A stretch of 16,746 nt of DNA from Candidatus Bathyarchaeota archaeon (lineage in GTDB: Archaea; Thermoproteota; Bathyarchaeia; Bathyarchaeales; WUQV01), in the NCBI GenBank assembly GCA_009889585.1, contig WUQV01000046.1, forward strand, positions 1-16,746, given 5' to 3'. The translations under genes were made by a program, and so were the position numbers. The notes beneath the pieces are model-generated. The model made no database searches, was not told the DNA's origin, and saw only the letters and a list, made by a program, of their open reading frames with translations. This document shows positions 1-6,250 of this stretch, one piece after another; positions within the stretch are counted from its first letter, which is position 1, and every line of letters begins with the position of its first letter.

Positions 1-72
1 ATCGGGAGAATGATGGGTAGGGTAAGAGGGTACGTGCTGGAGGAAGAGGAGGTGGGGGAGCGCGGATCGTAG
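1..72 (+). CDS. C-terminal end of an unidentified protein (partial)
   Basis: The frame starting at base 1 is open for 23 codons and ends at TAG 70-72. The visible tail is short, basic then acidic (it ends LEEEEVGERGS), and has no recognisable motif. The next genes are hdrC and hdrB, so an upstream hdrA or another redox subunit is possible, but nothing in these residues shows it. The 103 bases to the next gene include that gene's own promoter, so this tail probably belongs to a separate transcript. Too little is visible to assign a function, and a chance open frame is possible. Confidence 0.3.
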   Translation: MGRMMGRVRGYVLEEEEVGERGS

Positions 73-132
73 AAGTTACCTTGTTGTTTAAGAGCCTAAG
101 GCGTGTTTGACGTAGCCCGTCTGTAAACGTTA

Positions 133-147
133 AAAAAGGCTTTTAAG
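133..147 (+). promoter_or_regulatory. Archaeal BRE/TATA-like promoter for hdrC
   Basis: A purine-rich stretch (AAAAAAGG) is followed by CTTTTAAG, centred near 144. That is about 27-32 bases before the ATGs at 171 and 176, the spacing expected for a leaderless or nearly leaderless archaeal transcript. No ribosome binding site precedes ATG 176. Confidence 0.45.
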
Positions 148-175
148 TTCGTCCTTAATCGTTGCGTCAGATGAA

Positions 176-685
176 ATGACCCTAATCGACTTGATGACGT
201 CCAAGGGGCCCGACTTAGGCCTTCGCCTCAAGGCCTTGAAGAAGGCCGGCGAGCACAAACCTTACGATTGCTATCAATGCGCTCGTTGTTCCTCAGGTTG
301 CCCTTCGATGAAGCTGTTGGAGCTAAAGCCTCATGAGGTCGTAGGCCTCGTCAGGATGGGCTTCGTCGAGGAGGTCATCGAATCCGGGATGGCGTGGGCT
401 TGTGCCTCCTGTTTAAAGTGTAAGGAGAGGTGCCCGCAGGATGTCGCGCCAGCGGACTTGATGTTGGCGTTGAGGAACCTAGCCTTTGAGATGGGCAAGG
501 AGGTTCCTGAGGCCTATACGAGGATTTTAAGCGAAGTGATGGAGTTCGGGTTCGTACAAAGGCCTCAAGAGGTCTTAACTAAGCGGCTTGTGAGGGTGAA
601 CCGTGAGAGGCTAGGGCTACCGAAGATGCCTGAGCCAAGCGAGAGGTTCAAGTCAACCTTCCTAAGGGCCTTAGAGGAGCTTTAG
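176..685 (+). CDS. hdrC: Heterodisulfide reductase-like subunit C (HdrC), 4Fe-4S ferredoxin-type
   Basis: This is a 169-residue iron-sulfur protein of the HdrC family, the small electron-transfer subunit that passes electrons to HdrB in soluble heterodisulfide reductase-type complexes. Two complete CX2CX2CX3CP motifs are visible, at C32-C35-C38-C42 and C76-C79-C82-C86. They predict two [4Fe-4S] clusters, as in methanogen HdrC. There are no membrane segments, so it should be cytoplasmic. ATG 176 is preferred because it sits about 30 bases after a TATA-like box; ATG 171 is in another frame. The stop is immediately followed by the GTG of hdrB, so the two are surely co-expressed. No HdrA is visible in the window. 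Whether the substrate is a CoM-CoB-type disulfide or another thiol acceptor cannot be read from this subunit. Confidence 0.9.
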   Translation: MTLIDLMTSKGPDLGLRLKALKKAGEHKPYDCYQCARCSSGCPSMKLLELKPHEVVGLVRMGFVEEVIESGMAWACASCLKCKERCPQDVAPADLMLALRNLAFEMGKEVPEAYTRILSEVMEFGFVQRPQEVLTKRLVRVNRERLGLPKMPEPSERFKSTFLRALEEL

Positions 686-1582
686 GTGTTCGCTTTGAAG
701 GTCGCCGTCTTCTGGGGATGCATAACGCAAACGTCGCAATATGCTTGTGAGCTATCCGTCAGGAGGATTATGAAGGAGTTGAACGTCGAACTGGTAGACT
801 TAGAAGGAACTTCATGCTGTGGGACGCCGATAAAGAGCGTAAGCGCTTATGCCTCGATTTACTTAGCGGCGAGGAACCTCGCGATCGCTGAGGCGACTGG
901 ATTAACGGATCTGTTAACCGTATGTAACGGCTGCCATCTTTCGTTTACAGAGGCCATGCGCTTCTTGAAGGCAGATGAGGCCTTAAGGGCGAGGGTAAGC
1001 TCGTTGATGAGCGAAGAGGGCCTTACGTACGAGGGCTCGGTTAACGTTTGGCACGTCATGGACTTCTTACACGACGTGATTAAGAAGGAGGCGATAACGA
1101 AGGCCGTAAAGCGGTCGTTGAAAGGGCTGAGGTTGGCCGTTCATTACGGCTGTCATATCATTAGGCCAAGCCCGTTGGGGCGGCCGGACGACCCAGAGGA
1201 GCCTAGGAAGCTTGATGACTTAGTCGAATGGATAGGCGCCGTAAGCGTCAACTATTCAGAGAAGCTCGACTGTTGTGGAGCGATGCTCATGTTGTCACGC
1301 CCTGACGGAGCCCTTACGATGGCTGGATCGAAGCTTAAGGCGTTAAGAGAGTGTGATGTCGACGGGCTAGTCGTGATATGTCCTTCTTGTCATCGAATGT
1401 TCGACGAAAGGCAACGAAGCGCAGGGGCGGCGGTAGGGGTCGACGTGCGCGTACCGACCTTATACTATGCGCAATTGCTCGGCATATCGATGGGCATCGA
1501 TGAGGAGGAGTTAGGGTTACATTTAAACAGAAGCCCTGTTGACGAGCTGTTATCGAAGGTGAAGGATGCCTTATCGCCTTAA
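686..1582 (+). CDS. hdrB: Heterodisulfide reductase-like subunit B (HdrB), CCG-domain protein
   Basis: At 298 residues it has the usual size of HdrB, the catalytic subunit that carries out disulfide chemistry on noncubane [4Fe-4S] clusters. Both CCG (cysteine-rich) domains are complete: C12, C44-C45-G, C80-x2-C83 in the first, and C156, C196-C197-G, C232-x2-C235 in the second, so both cluster sites look intact. The tail containing EEELGLHLNR also resembles HdrB. It starts with GTG directly after the hdrC stop (zero gap), which implies translational coupling. In methanogens HdrABC reduces CoM-S-S-CoB; in other archaea HdrBC-like pairs serve other thiol/disulfide or electron-bifurcating complexes. 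Which applies here depends on the rest of the genome. Confidence 0.9.
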   Translation: MFALKVAVFWGCITQTSQYACELSVRRIMKELNVELVDLEGTSCCGTPIKSVSAYASIYLAARNLAIAEATGLTDLLTVCNGCHLSFTEAMRFLKADEALRARVSSLMSEEGLTYEGSVNVWHVMDFLHDVIKKEAITKAVKRSLKGLRLAVHYGCHIIRPSPLGRPDDPEEPRKLDDLVEWIGAVSVNYSEKLDCCGAMLMLSRPDGALTMAGSKLKALRECDVDGLVVICPSCHRMFDERQRSAGAAVGVDVRVPTLYYAQLLGISMGIDEEELGLHLNRSPVDELLSKVKDALSP

Positions 1583-1679
1583 AGGATGATGTTGAAATTT
1601 AAGCTCGTCGTCAAACGTGATAAGGAGCCTTACGCACCACCCTAATCATCGAGGATGAAATGCATTAAGGTTTGAAGCA

Positions 1680-2480
1680 ATGACGACCATTAAGATAGGC
1701 CTATCGATGCTTCACTGCCTTAACGAGCCATTCCATGCGATGTTAAGGCGCCTATCTAAGCTGGAGGAGCTTGACGTACGTTATATCGAACTCGTCGACG
1801 ATGGCCTTCACTCGTTAGATGGTAGGAGGGTTAAGGCCTTAAGGGAGTTGGCAGTTGAAAAGGGCTATGAACTCTTCGTCCACGCGCCATTCGCCGACAT
1901 AAACATCGGGTCGCCTAACAAGGCGCTTAGGAACGTCATGTTAAAGAGGCTTGAGAGGTCGATCGCTTACGCTGATGAGCTCGATAGCCCGTTATGGGTG
2001 TTCCACCCGGGCTTTAAGACGGGTTTGACGCACTTCTACCCCGGCCTTGAATGGGAGGCGAACTTAAGCTCAGTTAGGCATTTGTTTAACGTAGCTAAGG
2101 AGCGAGGCATGAGGGTAGCCATCGAGAACTTGCCAGAGCCGCTTCCGGCGTTGTTAAAGAGCGTTGACGACTTCCTCGCATTTTATGATGAATTGAATGA
2201 AGATGTTAGCTTGGCGCTTGACGTTGGACATGCGAACTTAAATGGCCAAATAGACCTTTTCCTTTCTACGTTTCGAGATAAGATCATACATATGCATGTA
2301 AGCGATAATGATGGAAGGAACGATTCACATTCAGGAATAGGCTACGGTATGATCGATTGGAGGCGCGTAATGAAGGCCATAAGGGGAATTAAGTTCAACG
2401 GAGTAGTTATGTTGGAGTCGGTTGAAAAGGTTGAGGAGAGCCTTGAGAGGTTACGTCAACTATCGCTTCGAAGGCCTTAA
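1680..2480 (+). CDS. Xylose isomerase-like TIM-barrel protein (sugar phosphate isomerase/epimerase or endonuclease IV family)
   Basis: A 266-residue protein of the AP_endonuc_2 / xylose-isomerase-like TIM-barrel superfamily. Metal ligands typical of the fold appear in order at barrel strand ends: H68 (FVHAPF), H109 (VFHPG), E149 (IENLPEP), D181 and H184 (LDVGHAN), H204/H206 with D209 (HMHVSDN), H217 (SHSGIGYG) and E246 (LESVE). The pattern fits a divalent-metal enzyme acting on a sugar, sugar phosphate or abasic DNA. Members range from sugar epimerases to endonuclease IV, so the substrate is open. The GIGYG segment after the histidines is shared with endonuclease IV-type and IolE-type members. 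It ends two bases before the RNase Z gene and is likely co-transcribed with it. ATG 1680 is the natural start. Confidence 0.8.
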   Translation: MTTIKIGLSMLHCLNEPFHAMLRRLSKLEELDVRYIELVDDGLHSLDGRRVKALRELAVEKGYELFVHAPFADINIGSPNKALRNVMLKRLERSIAYADELDSPLWVFHPGFKTGLTHFYPGLEWEANLSSVRHLFNVAKERGMRVAIENLPEPLPALLKSVDDFLAFYDELNEDVSLALDVGHANLNGQIDLFLSTFRDKIIHMHVSDNDGRNDSHSGIGYGMIDWRRVMKAIRGIKFNGVVMLESVEKVEESLERLRQLSLRRP

Positions 2481-2482
2481 AG

Positions 2483-3415
2483 GTGGATGAATTGGACCTT
2501 CGGATAACGTTCCTCGGAACCTCAGGGAGCATTCCTACACCTAAGCGTAACCTTCCAGCTGTTGCCATCAAAAGGGCGGGCGAGCTCTTCCTCTTCGATT
2601 GCGGCGAGGGGACTCAACGCCAAATGTTCTCAGCTAAAGTCGGCTTTAAGCCTAAGATGTACGTCTTCATATCCCATATGCACCTAGACCATATATCAGG
2701 TTTATTCGGATTAATACACACGTTGAACTTGTTGAACCATAAAGGCATCCTGCAGATTTTCGGGCCTGAGGGGCTTTCGGATTTCATTGGATCAGCTGTT
2801 AAGATGGCGAAATTGGAGCCGAGCTCGCCCTTACGAGTGGAGGTAAAAGAGGTCGCGGATGGGCTTGTGCATCGAGGTAAGGACTACAGCATTTACGCGG
2901 CTTCGATCGACCATACGGTTCCGTGCTTTGCTTATGCGCTCGTGGAGGACGAGCGCCCTGGGCGTTTTTACCCTGATAGGGCTAAGGAGCTCGGCGTTCC
3001 GGAAGGCCCTCTTTGGTCTCGGCTTCAAAAGGGGTTATCCGTATCCCTCCCGGACGGAAGGGTCGTCAAGCCGGAGGACGTCTGCGGCCCTAAGCGACCC
3101 GGTAGGAAGGTGGTCTATTGCAGCGATACTAGGCCGATTCGATCCATTGTGAGGTTAGCCGAAGGCGCCGACGTCTTAATTCACGAGGCGACGTTCGACG
3201 ACGAAATGGAGGGGAAGGCGTTAGAAGGTGGACATTCTACGCCTAGCCGAGTCGCGGAATTAGCGAAGGAAGCTGGCGTAAAACGATTAATATTAACTCA
3301 CATAAGCGCTCGTTACGAAGACCCTAACGTACTCCTTCATCAAGCTAAGAGGATATTCCCAGCGGTTGAAGTAGCCGAAGACTTTATGGAGGTAGAGGTT
3401 CCACTTCTAGGGTGA
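2483..3415 (+). CDS. rnz: Ribonuclease Z (tRNA 3'-processing endonuclease)
   Basis: A 310-residue metallo-beta-lactamase fold protein, normal length for short-form archaeal/bacterial RNase Z, which cuts tRNA precursors after the discriminator base. The signature HMHLDH (H65, H67, D69, H70) binds the two zinc ions. Other family marks are FLGTSGSIPTPKRN near the N terminus, DCGEGTQRQ at 39-47, SIDHTVPCFAYAL, YCSDTRP, HEATFDD, GGHSTP and LTHISARY. It starts with GTG two bases after the stop of the TIM-barrel gene. The tRNA at the end of this window carries an encoded CCA, and for such tRNAs RNase Z cleavage is usually dispensable or limited, so it presumably acts on other tRNAs in this genome. 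Confidence 0.95.
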   Translation: MDELDLRITFLGTSGSIPTPKRNLPAVAIKRAGELFLFDCGEGTQRQMFSAKVGFKPKMYVFISHMHLDHISGLFGLIHTLNLLNHKGILQIFGPEGLSDFIGSAVKMAKLEPSSPLRVEVKEVADGLVHRGKDYSIYAASIDHTVPCFAYALVEDERPGRFYPDRAKELGVPEGPLWSRLQKGLSVSLPDGRVVKPEDVCGPKRPGRKVVYCSDTRPIRSIVRLAEGADVLIHEATFDDEMEGKALEGGHSTPSRVAELAKEAGVKRLILTHISARYEDPNVLLHQAKRIFPAVEVAEDFMEVEVPLLG

Positions 3416-3513
3416 ATGAGGCCTCTTCGCCTTCTTTTAACAATTCCAGCGCTTACGACCGTTACTTAACGATACCTTCACATAAAGCACGTTTAAGTTG
3501 GAATTTAATCCTA

Positions 3514-3887
3514 TTACTTAAACCTCCTCAGATCCAATAGCTCATTCCTCAACGTCTCCTTTAAGGCCCTTACGTGCTCTTCCTTCCTATCCCTTTCGAA
3601 TATGAACGTCTCGCAGGCATGCTCAAGGCCTCCTTCGTTAAAATCACCTCAAGGGTTCATTCCCCAAGCGCGTATTATCTCCTTGAGTAGCTCTATGCGG
3701 CTCCTCCTTTGCTCTAAGTAAAGCTTTAAATACTCAACGGCTTCAGCACCTATGAACGCATCATAGTCGCAATACTTACCCTAGTTATTTCAGATTCCAC
3801 ATGTATGTGAGCTGGTAAAATTATGACCTTCTCGCGTAAGTTAGCCATCTCCAAAAGCTTCGTCAATTCCTTCGGTCGAGGAGCCCA
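3514..3887 (-). pseudogene. Degraded archaeal tyrosine recombinase (integrase) C-terminal region
   Basis: Several frames on the minus strand together spell parts of an archaeal tyrosine recombinase. First comes PRPKELTKLLEMANLREKVI, then AHIHVESEIT, then after a frame change near 3780 YDAFIGAEAVEYLKLYLEQR, then an amphipathic segment ending AWGMNP at an in-frame TGA (3649-3651). A further basic helix-rich tail ends at TAA 3514-3516. In intact relatives the HIHVE..IT block and the DxFIGAEAVEYLKLYLEQRR block are neighbours within the catalytic domain, so I read this as one gene broken by at least one frameshift and one stop. The catalytic Arg and Tyr boxes are not visible, suggesting deletions. 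It points to an old integration event at this edge of the accessory region. The family call rests on pattern recognition. Confidence 0.55.
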
Positions 3888-3929
3888 TGCTCGTATACGT
3901 GCCCGTCCGGAAGCTTGAAGAGCATTTCG

Positions 3930-4082
3930 ATCTTGAAGCGCCTCGATGGGCATGAGAAGATCGAGCTTACGACGAGCGAGGAAGAGATAAAGCGTAAAAC
4001 CTCTCCTCCGTCAAGCTACGAGGAATTCGTAGAGAGGGATAGGATGGTGCGTGATCGTATGATTAAGGCTTTAAGCCGATAG
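3930..4082 (+). pseudogene. Unidentified coding remnant, C-terminal fragment
   Basis: On the + strand an open frame ending at TAG 4080-4082 has a protein-like, charged composition (segments HEKIELTTSEEEIKRK and YEEFVERDRMVRDRMIKAL). It lacks a convincing start. Just upstream another frame reads a plausible piece (MLVYVPVRKLEEHFDLEA) that stops at 3953. This suggests a frameshifted gene running into this tail. No family is recognised. It lies between the integrase remnant and the broken PIN gene, in a stretch with no intact genes. Confidence 0.3.
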
Positions 4083-4131
4083 GCATAAGATGGACGTAGG
4101 ATCCACCATGCAAGGCTTTTCGACATAACCA

Positions 4132-4716
4132 TTAACGCCTTATTGCGGCAGGCGACGATCCTGACGATATCTTTGAAGCTCTGCGGATAAAGCAATAAAA
4201 AGGAGAGCTTCTTGATTTAGCTAGACCTACTCGTATGATATCTTCTCTTCCATCTTCAGGCAGGGGAAAGGAATCTTCGCAAAACGAAGGTTTACTTGAA
4301 TAAGGGCAGATATGAGGTATTGACCGTTTAACCTCCCCGCAAAACCAAATCAAAGGCGGGTACTTGCGTAAGGAAGCCTCGGTGAGCTCGCGGTCATAAC
4401 CACGCATAGTCTTAAGGGCCTCTTGAACATCTTCAGGACTATAGTTAAAGCACCTTCGGAGGAAATTAGCAAATAACACTAGCTCTGACTCTGAGGGGGC
4501 TTCGATACCTTTTTTCACACAGTCATCTATCGCTTTTATACACGGTGGGAGCTCTTTAATACGAGTACCTCGAACTTCTTCCAATCTTTCGTAGATTATA
4601 GGGACTAGAGACTCAGGCCTCAATATATGTATGCCATATCGCCTGTAGAACGAATTTCTTATTTTCCGTTTCATCATCATATGTTGCAAAGTATTCTGTT
4701 TTATATTCGCATGCAA
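4132..4716 (-). CDS. Uncharacterised Cys-rich protein; weak resemblance to the DNA primase large-subunit C-terminal domain
   Basis: A 194-codon minus-strand frame with no firm assignment. Its first part (RYGIHILRPESLVPII) looks like the out-of-frame end of the neighbouring PIN protein. The true start may therefore be internal, for example TTG 4623, or there may be no separate start at all. Then follow ELPPCIKAIDDC, a helical segment LVLFANFLRRCFNYSPEDV, YDRELT, and a cluster of cysteines (WFC, HIC, SFC). A PPC motif followed by a helical FANFLR segment, YDxExT and further Cys loosely recalls the [4Fe-4S] C-terminal domain of archaeal PriL, but spacing and the later PPSC-type motif do not match well. 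The last 40 residues look low-complexity and may be read out of frame. Treat it as hypothetical, possibly decayed. Confidence 0.4.
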   Translation of the reverse strand: MHANIKQNTLQHMMMKRKIRNSFYRRYGIHILRPESLVPIIYERLEEVRGTRIKELPPCIKAIDDCVKKGIEAPSESELVLFANFLRRCFNYSPEDVQEALKTMRGYDRELTEASLRKYPPLIWFCGEVKRSIPHICPYSSKPSFCEDSFPLPEDGREDIIRVGLAKSRSSPFYCFIRRASKISSGSSPAAIRR

Positions 4717-5094
4717 ATGCTAGATGTAAAGCATCTGTAGGGTCTGCTTTGAACTCACGCATAATATCAAACGCCTTAATCGAACTTCTAGCAAACTCTT
4801 CAGGCCCAGGTATACGCATATGCAAGCCTTCAATCTTAGCAACGGTGATAAATGTTTTCATTAAATTTTTCATTCTTTCTAAGAGTACGTCTGGGCTTAC
4901 TCCTAACTCTTTTTCTCTCTAAACCTTCTGGACTCGCTGAGAAACACCTCATATATTGTAACTATTGTCGTTATAAGTTTATATTCACCTCCAGAGGCTA
5001 GCTCTTGTAGAAATACGGAATAAGGGCGTCTTCTTTTAATGATATCCCATAAGATGTTGGTATTAATGTAAACAGAAGGAGCTTGATAGGCCAT
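4613..5094 (-). pseudogene. PIN-domain toxin (VapC-like), inactivated by frameshifts and D-to-N change
   Basis: Two minus-strand frames make one PIN domain. The N-terminal half (5094-4903) starts MAYQAPSVYINTNIL and carries IYEVFLSESRRF. Its frame stops after REKKS, but a one-base change within or just after the run of five A (plus-strand T 4910-4914) joins it to ELGVSPDVLLERM and the C-terminal half with DPTDALHLAFACE and ATYDDE. A second frame change near 4650-4670 would join RYGIHILRPE, a usual PIN C-terminal strand. The conserved first Asp of PIN nucleases (IDTN) is Asn here (YINTN), so the metal site is damaged independently of the frameshifts. It starts 27 bases after the stop of the YwgA-like gene, as in a two-gene toxin-antitoxin operon. 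Sequencing error could explain an indel but not the D-to-N substitution. Confidence 0.7.
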
Positions 5095-5121
5095 TATTCA
5101 TCCATGATTCCATTGAACCTA

Positions 5122-5568
5122 TTATGTCGTGGGAATGGGCCATCTTTTTAGAGCTTCTTCCACTATTTTTGCAACAGGCAAAGGCAGATACTCGTCTAAG
5201 AGGTTGACTATTTTTTCGCTACTATCCTTAGGGATTTTAAATTTGGATAAAAACCCTAACCCTGCTTCAGTAATTCTATAAGAACGTTTAGGAATGATCC
5301 TGCCAGTCGCCGATATTCCGGTTTCTTCTATAACTTCAAGAAAGCCTAGGTCTTTCAGAAAGCCTAGGTCTTTCGCCAGCTCTTCGCTATATGGGCCGAA
5401 ATAATATGAGTCAAAACTATAAGTAAAGGGGATTTTCTCCTCCCTTGCAAGGAAAACAAGCTTTTGCAGCCTTACTGCTCCCTCTATAGCCCCCTCCTTA
5501 GTTCGTTCCCCTCCCTCCCTAATGATATATAGGAGATATATGATATCCCAAGTTTTATCTGAAATCAT
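5122..5568 (-). CDS. YwgA/SocA-like helix-turn-helix-type protein, probable antitoxin partner of the PIN gene
   Basis: 148 residues. The core (RLQKLVFLAREEKIPFTYSFDSYYFGPYSEEL) matches the pattern of YwgA-like proteins: a basic LQK helix, a YSF..YYFGPYS segment and then a leucine-rich helix. These are relatives of the SocA/Panacea-type proteins that neutralise diverse toxins. It has its own promoter and lies directly upstream of the PIN gene, hence the antitoxin inference. A perfect in-frame duplication of six residues (KDLGFL twice, about residues 66-77) results from an 18-bp tandem DNA repeat and lengthens one helix. A 10-bp tandem repeat spans the start codon. The frame is otherwise intact. 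If the PIN toxin is dead, this gene is an orphan. Function is inferred from family and context only. Confidence 0.6.
   Translation of the reverse strand: MISDKTWDIIYLLYIIREGGERTKEGAIEGAVRLQKLVFLAREEKIPFTYSFDSYYFGPYSEELAKDLGFLKDLGFLEVIEETGISATGRIIPKRSYRITEAGLGFLSKFKIPKDSSEKIVNLLDEYLPLPVAKIVEEALKRWPIPTT
5339..5374. repeat. Perfect 18-bp tandem duplication inside the YwgA-like gene
   Basis: The unit AGAAAGCCTAGGTCTTTC occurs twice head to tail with no mismatch (5339-5356 and 5357-5374). It is a multiple of three and duplicates KDLGFL without breaking the frame. Perfect identity suggests a recent slippage or duplication. Confidence 0.95.
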
Positions 5569-5576
5569 CTGAAATC
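5557..5576. repeat. Perfect 10-bp tandem repeat across the YwgA-like start codon
   Basis: ATCTGAAATC occurs twice in tandem (5557-5566, 5567-5576). The ATG of the minus-strand gene lies at the junction. It could be an operator half-site pair for an autoregulating antitoxin or simple slippage; the sequence does not decide. Confidence 0.9.
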
Positions 5577-5599
5577 GACGTATCTTCAGAGGAAAAGTC

Positions 5600-5610
5600 C
5601 TATAAAAGCT
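5600..5610 (-). promoter_or_regulatory. TATA-like promoter of the YwgA/PIN operon
   Basis: Read on the minus strand this is AAAGCTTTTATAGG, with TTTTATA about 33-39 bases before ATG 5568. It would start transcription near 5577, giving an almost leaderless transcript for the antitoxin-like gene. Confidence 0.45.
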
Positions 5611-5638
5611 TTGGCCCTTTTACCGAGGATCAGCGCGC

Positions 5639-5809
5639 CTAACGCCTCCTAGCCTCCTTCCCAACCTAGTCGCCCAACTCAGGAGCGTCTACGTCTGCCA
5701 ACCTGACCCTTCCAACAGGGAAGGCGTCCAACGTGTCGCCGTCGACCACCTTGTAAACCGATCTTGGGTTAACGAATTCCTTCAAGGCGAAAGGCATGGG
5801 GAACGCCAT
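5639..5809 (-). pseudogene. Truncated staphylococcal-nuclease-like (SNase/thermonuclease) gene remnant
   Basis: From ATG 5807-5809 on the minus strand a 47-codon frame encodes the hallmark first half of an SNase domain: VYKVVDGDTLDAF followed by VRLADVDAPELGD. These contain the calcium-binding Asp of VDGDT, the catalytic Arg of VRL, and the Asp and Glu of VDAPE. An in-frame TAG (5666-5668) stops it, and the frame then continues VGKEARRR, which fits the expected helix after DAPE. A second stop follows and the rest of the domain (second catalytic Arg, C-terminal helices) is missing. It is therefore a broken fragment of a secreted or DNA-degrading OB-fold nuclease family. It sits upstream of the YwgA/PIN pair on the same strand, within the decayed stretch. 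Confidence 0.7.
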
Positions 5810-6208
5810 TCGTACTTAGCTTTGACGATCGGAAGGGGGTTGGCATAGCACGGTCTTCAATGCCTTGCGGCGGCCGCGAGAAACCCGAAGGATTAAATTC
5901 TAATTCAAAGGTATTTTAGCTTCGCCTTGAGTGGAAGGCCTCTTCCGATATCCCGAACTCCTCTCGAAGGCACGATCCCCTTCGTCAAACAGCTGTTCGA
6001 AAGGGCGGCTTCGCCAGCGACGGCCTAACTCGTGGCCTATTTCGACGACTCAACGCTTTTGGGATATTATGCGCGTATAGCCGCCCTCTCGAAGGACGCC
6101 CTCACCTCTTTAGGGACTATGAACCGACCCGTCGAGCGGCAAGCCCGTCATCGTCAATTGCCTCTTTTTAACTCCGAATTTGCCGAGAGGGCGGAATAAC
6201 TGCGGAGA
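5810..6208. other. About 400 bases without an intact gene; possible coding debris
   Basis: No open frame here is convincing. On the + strand, pieces in neighbouring frames look protein-like: IPFVKQLFERA near 5970, then AYFDDSTLLGYYARIAALSKDAL near 6035-6110, then GKPVIVNCLFL near 6140. They are interrupted by stops or frame changes. Together they may be the remains of one gene of unknown family, reading toward the MntA-HepT gene. A small GC-rich palindromic patch (GCGGCGGCCGC) lies near 5868. I see no RNA gene or repeat here. Confidence 0.3.
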
Positions 6209-6214
6209 TGACGA

Positions 6215-6227
6215 AAGCATATAACAT
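6215..6227 (+). promoter_or_regulatory. TATA-like promoter for the fused MntA-HepT gene
   Basis: AAAGCATATAACA is centred near 6222, about 28 bases before GTG 6251. An in-frame TGA (6209-6211) leaves only 13 codons upstream and no other start codon, so GTG 6251 with a leaderless transcript is the consistent reading. Confidence 0.5.
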
Positions 6228-6250
6228 GGTTAAGCGTATCAACAAACGGA

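Noticed and set aside
1586..1645. 19-codon ORF right after hdrB starting ATGATG
   Set aside because: Too short, no family pattern and no promoter; likely chance.
3750..3953. 67-codon minus-strand ORF taken as a complete small gene
   Set aside because: Its C-terminal part fits the integrase remnant and continues in another frame, while its N-terminal part is not protein-like, so it is treated as part of the pseudogene.
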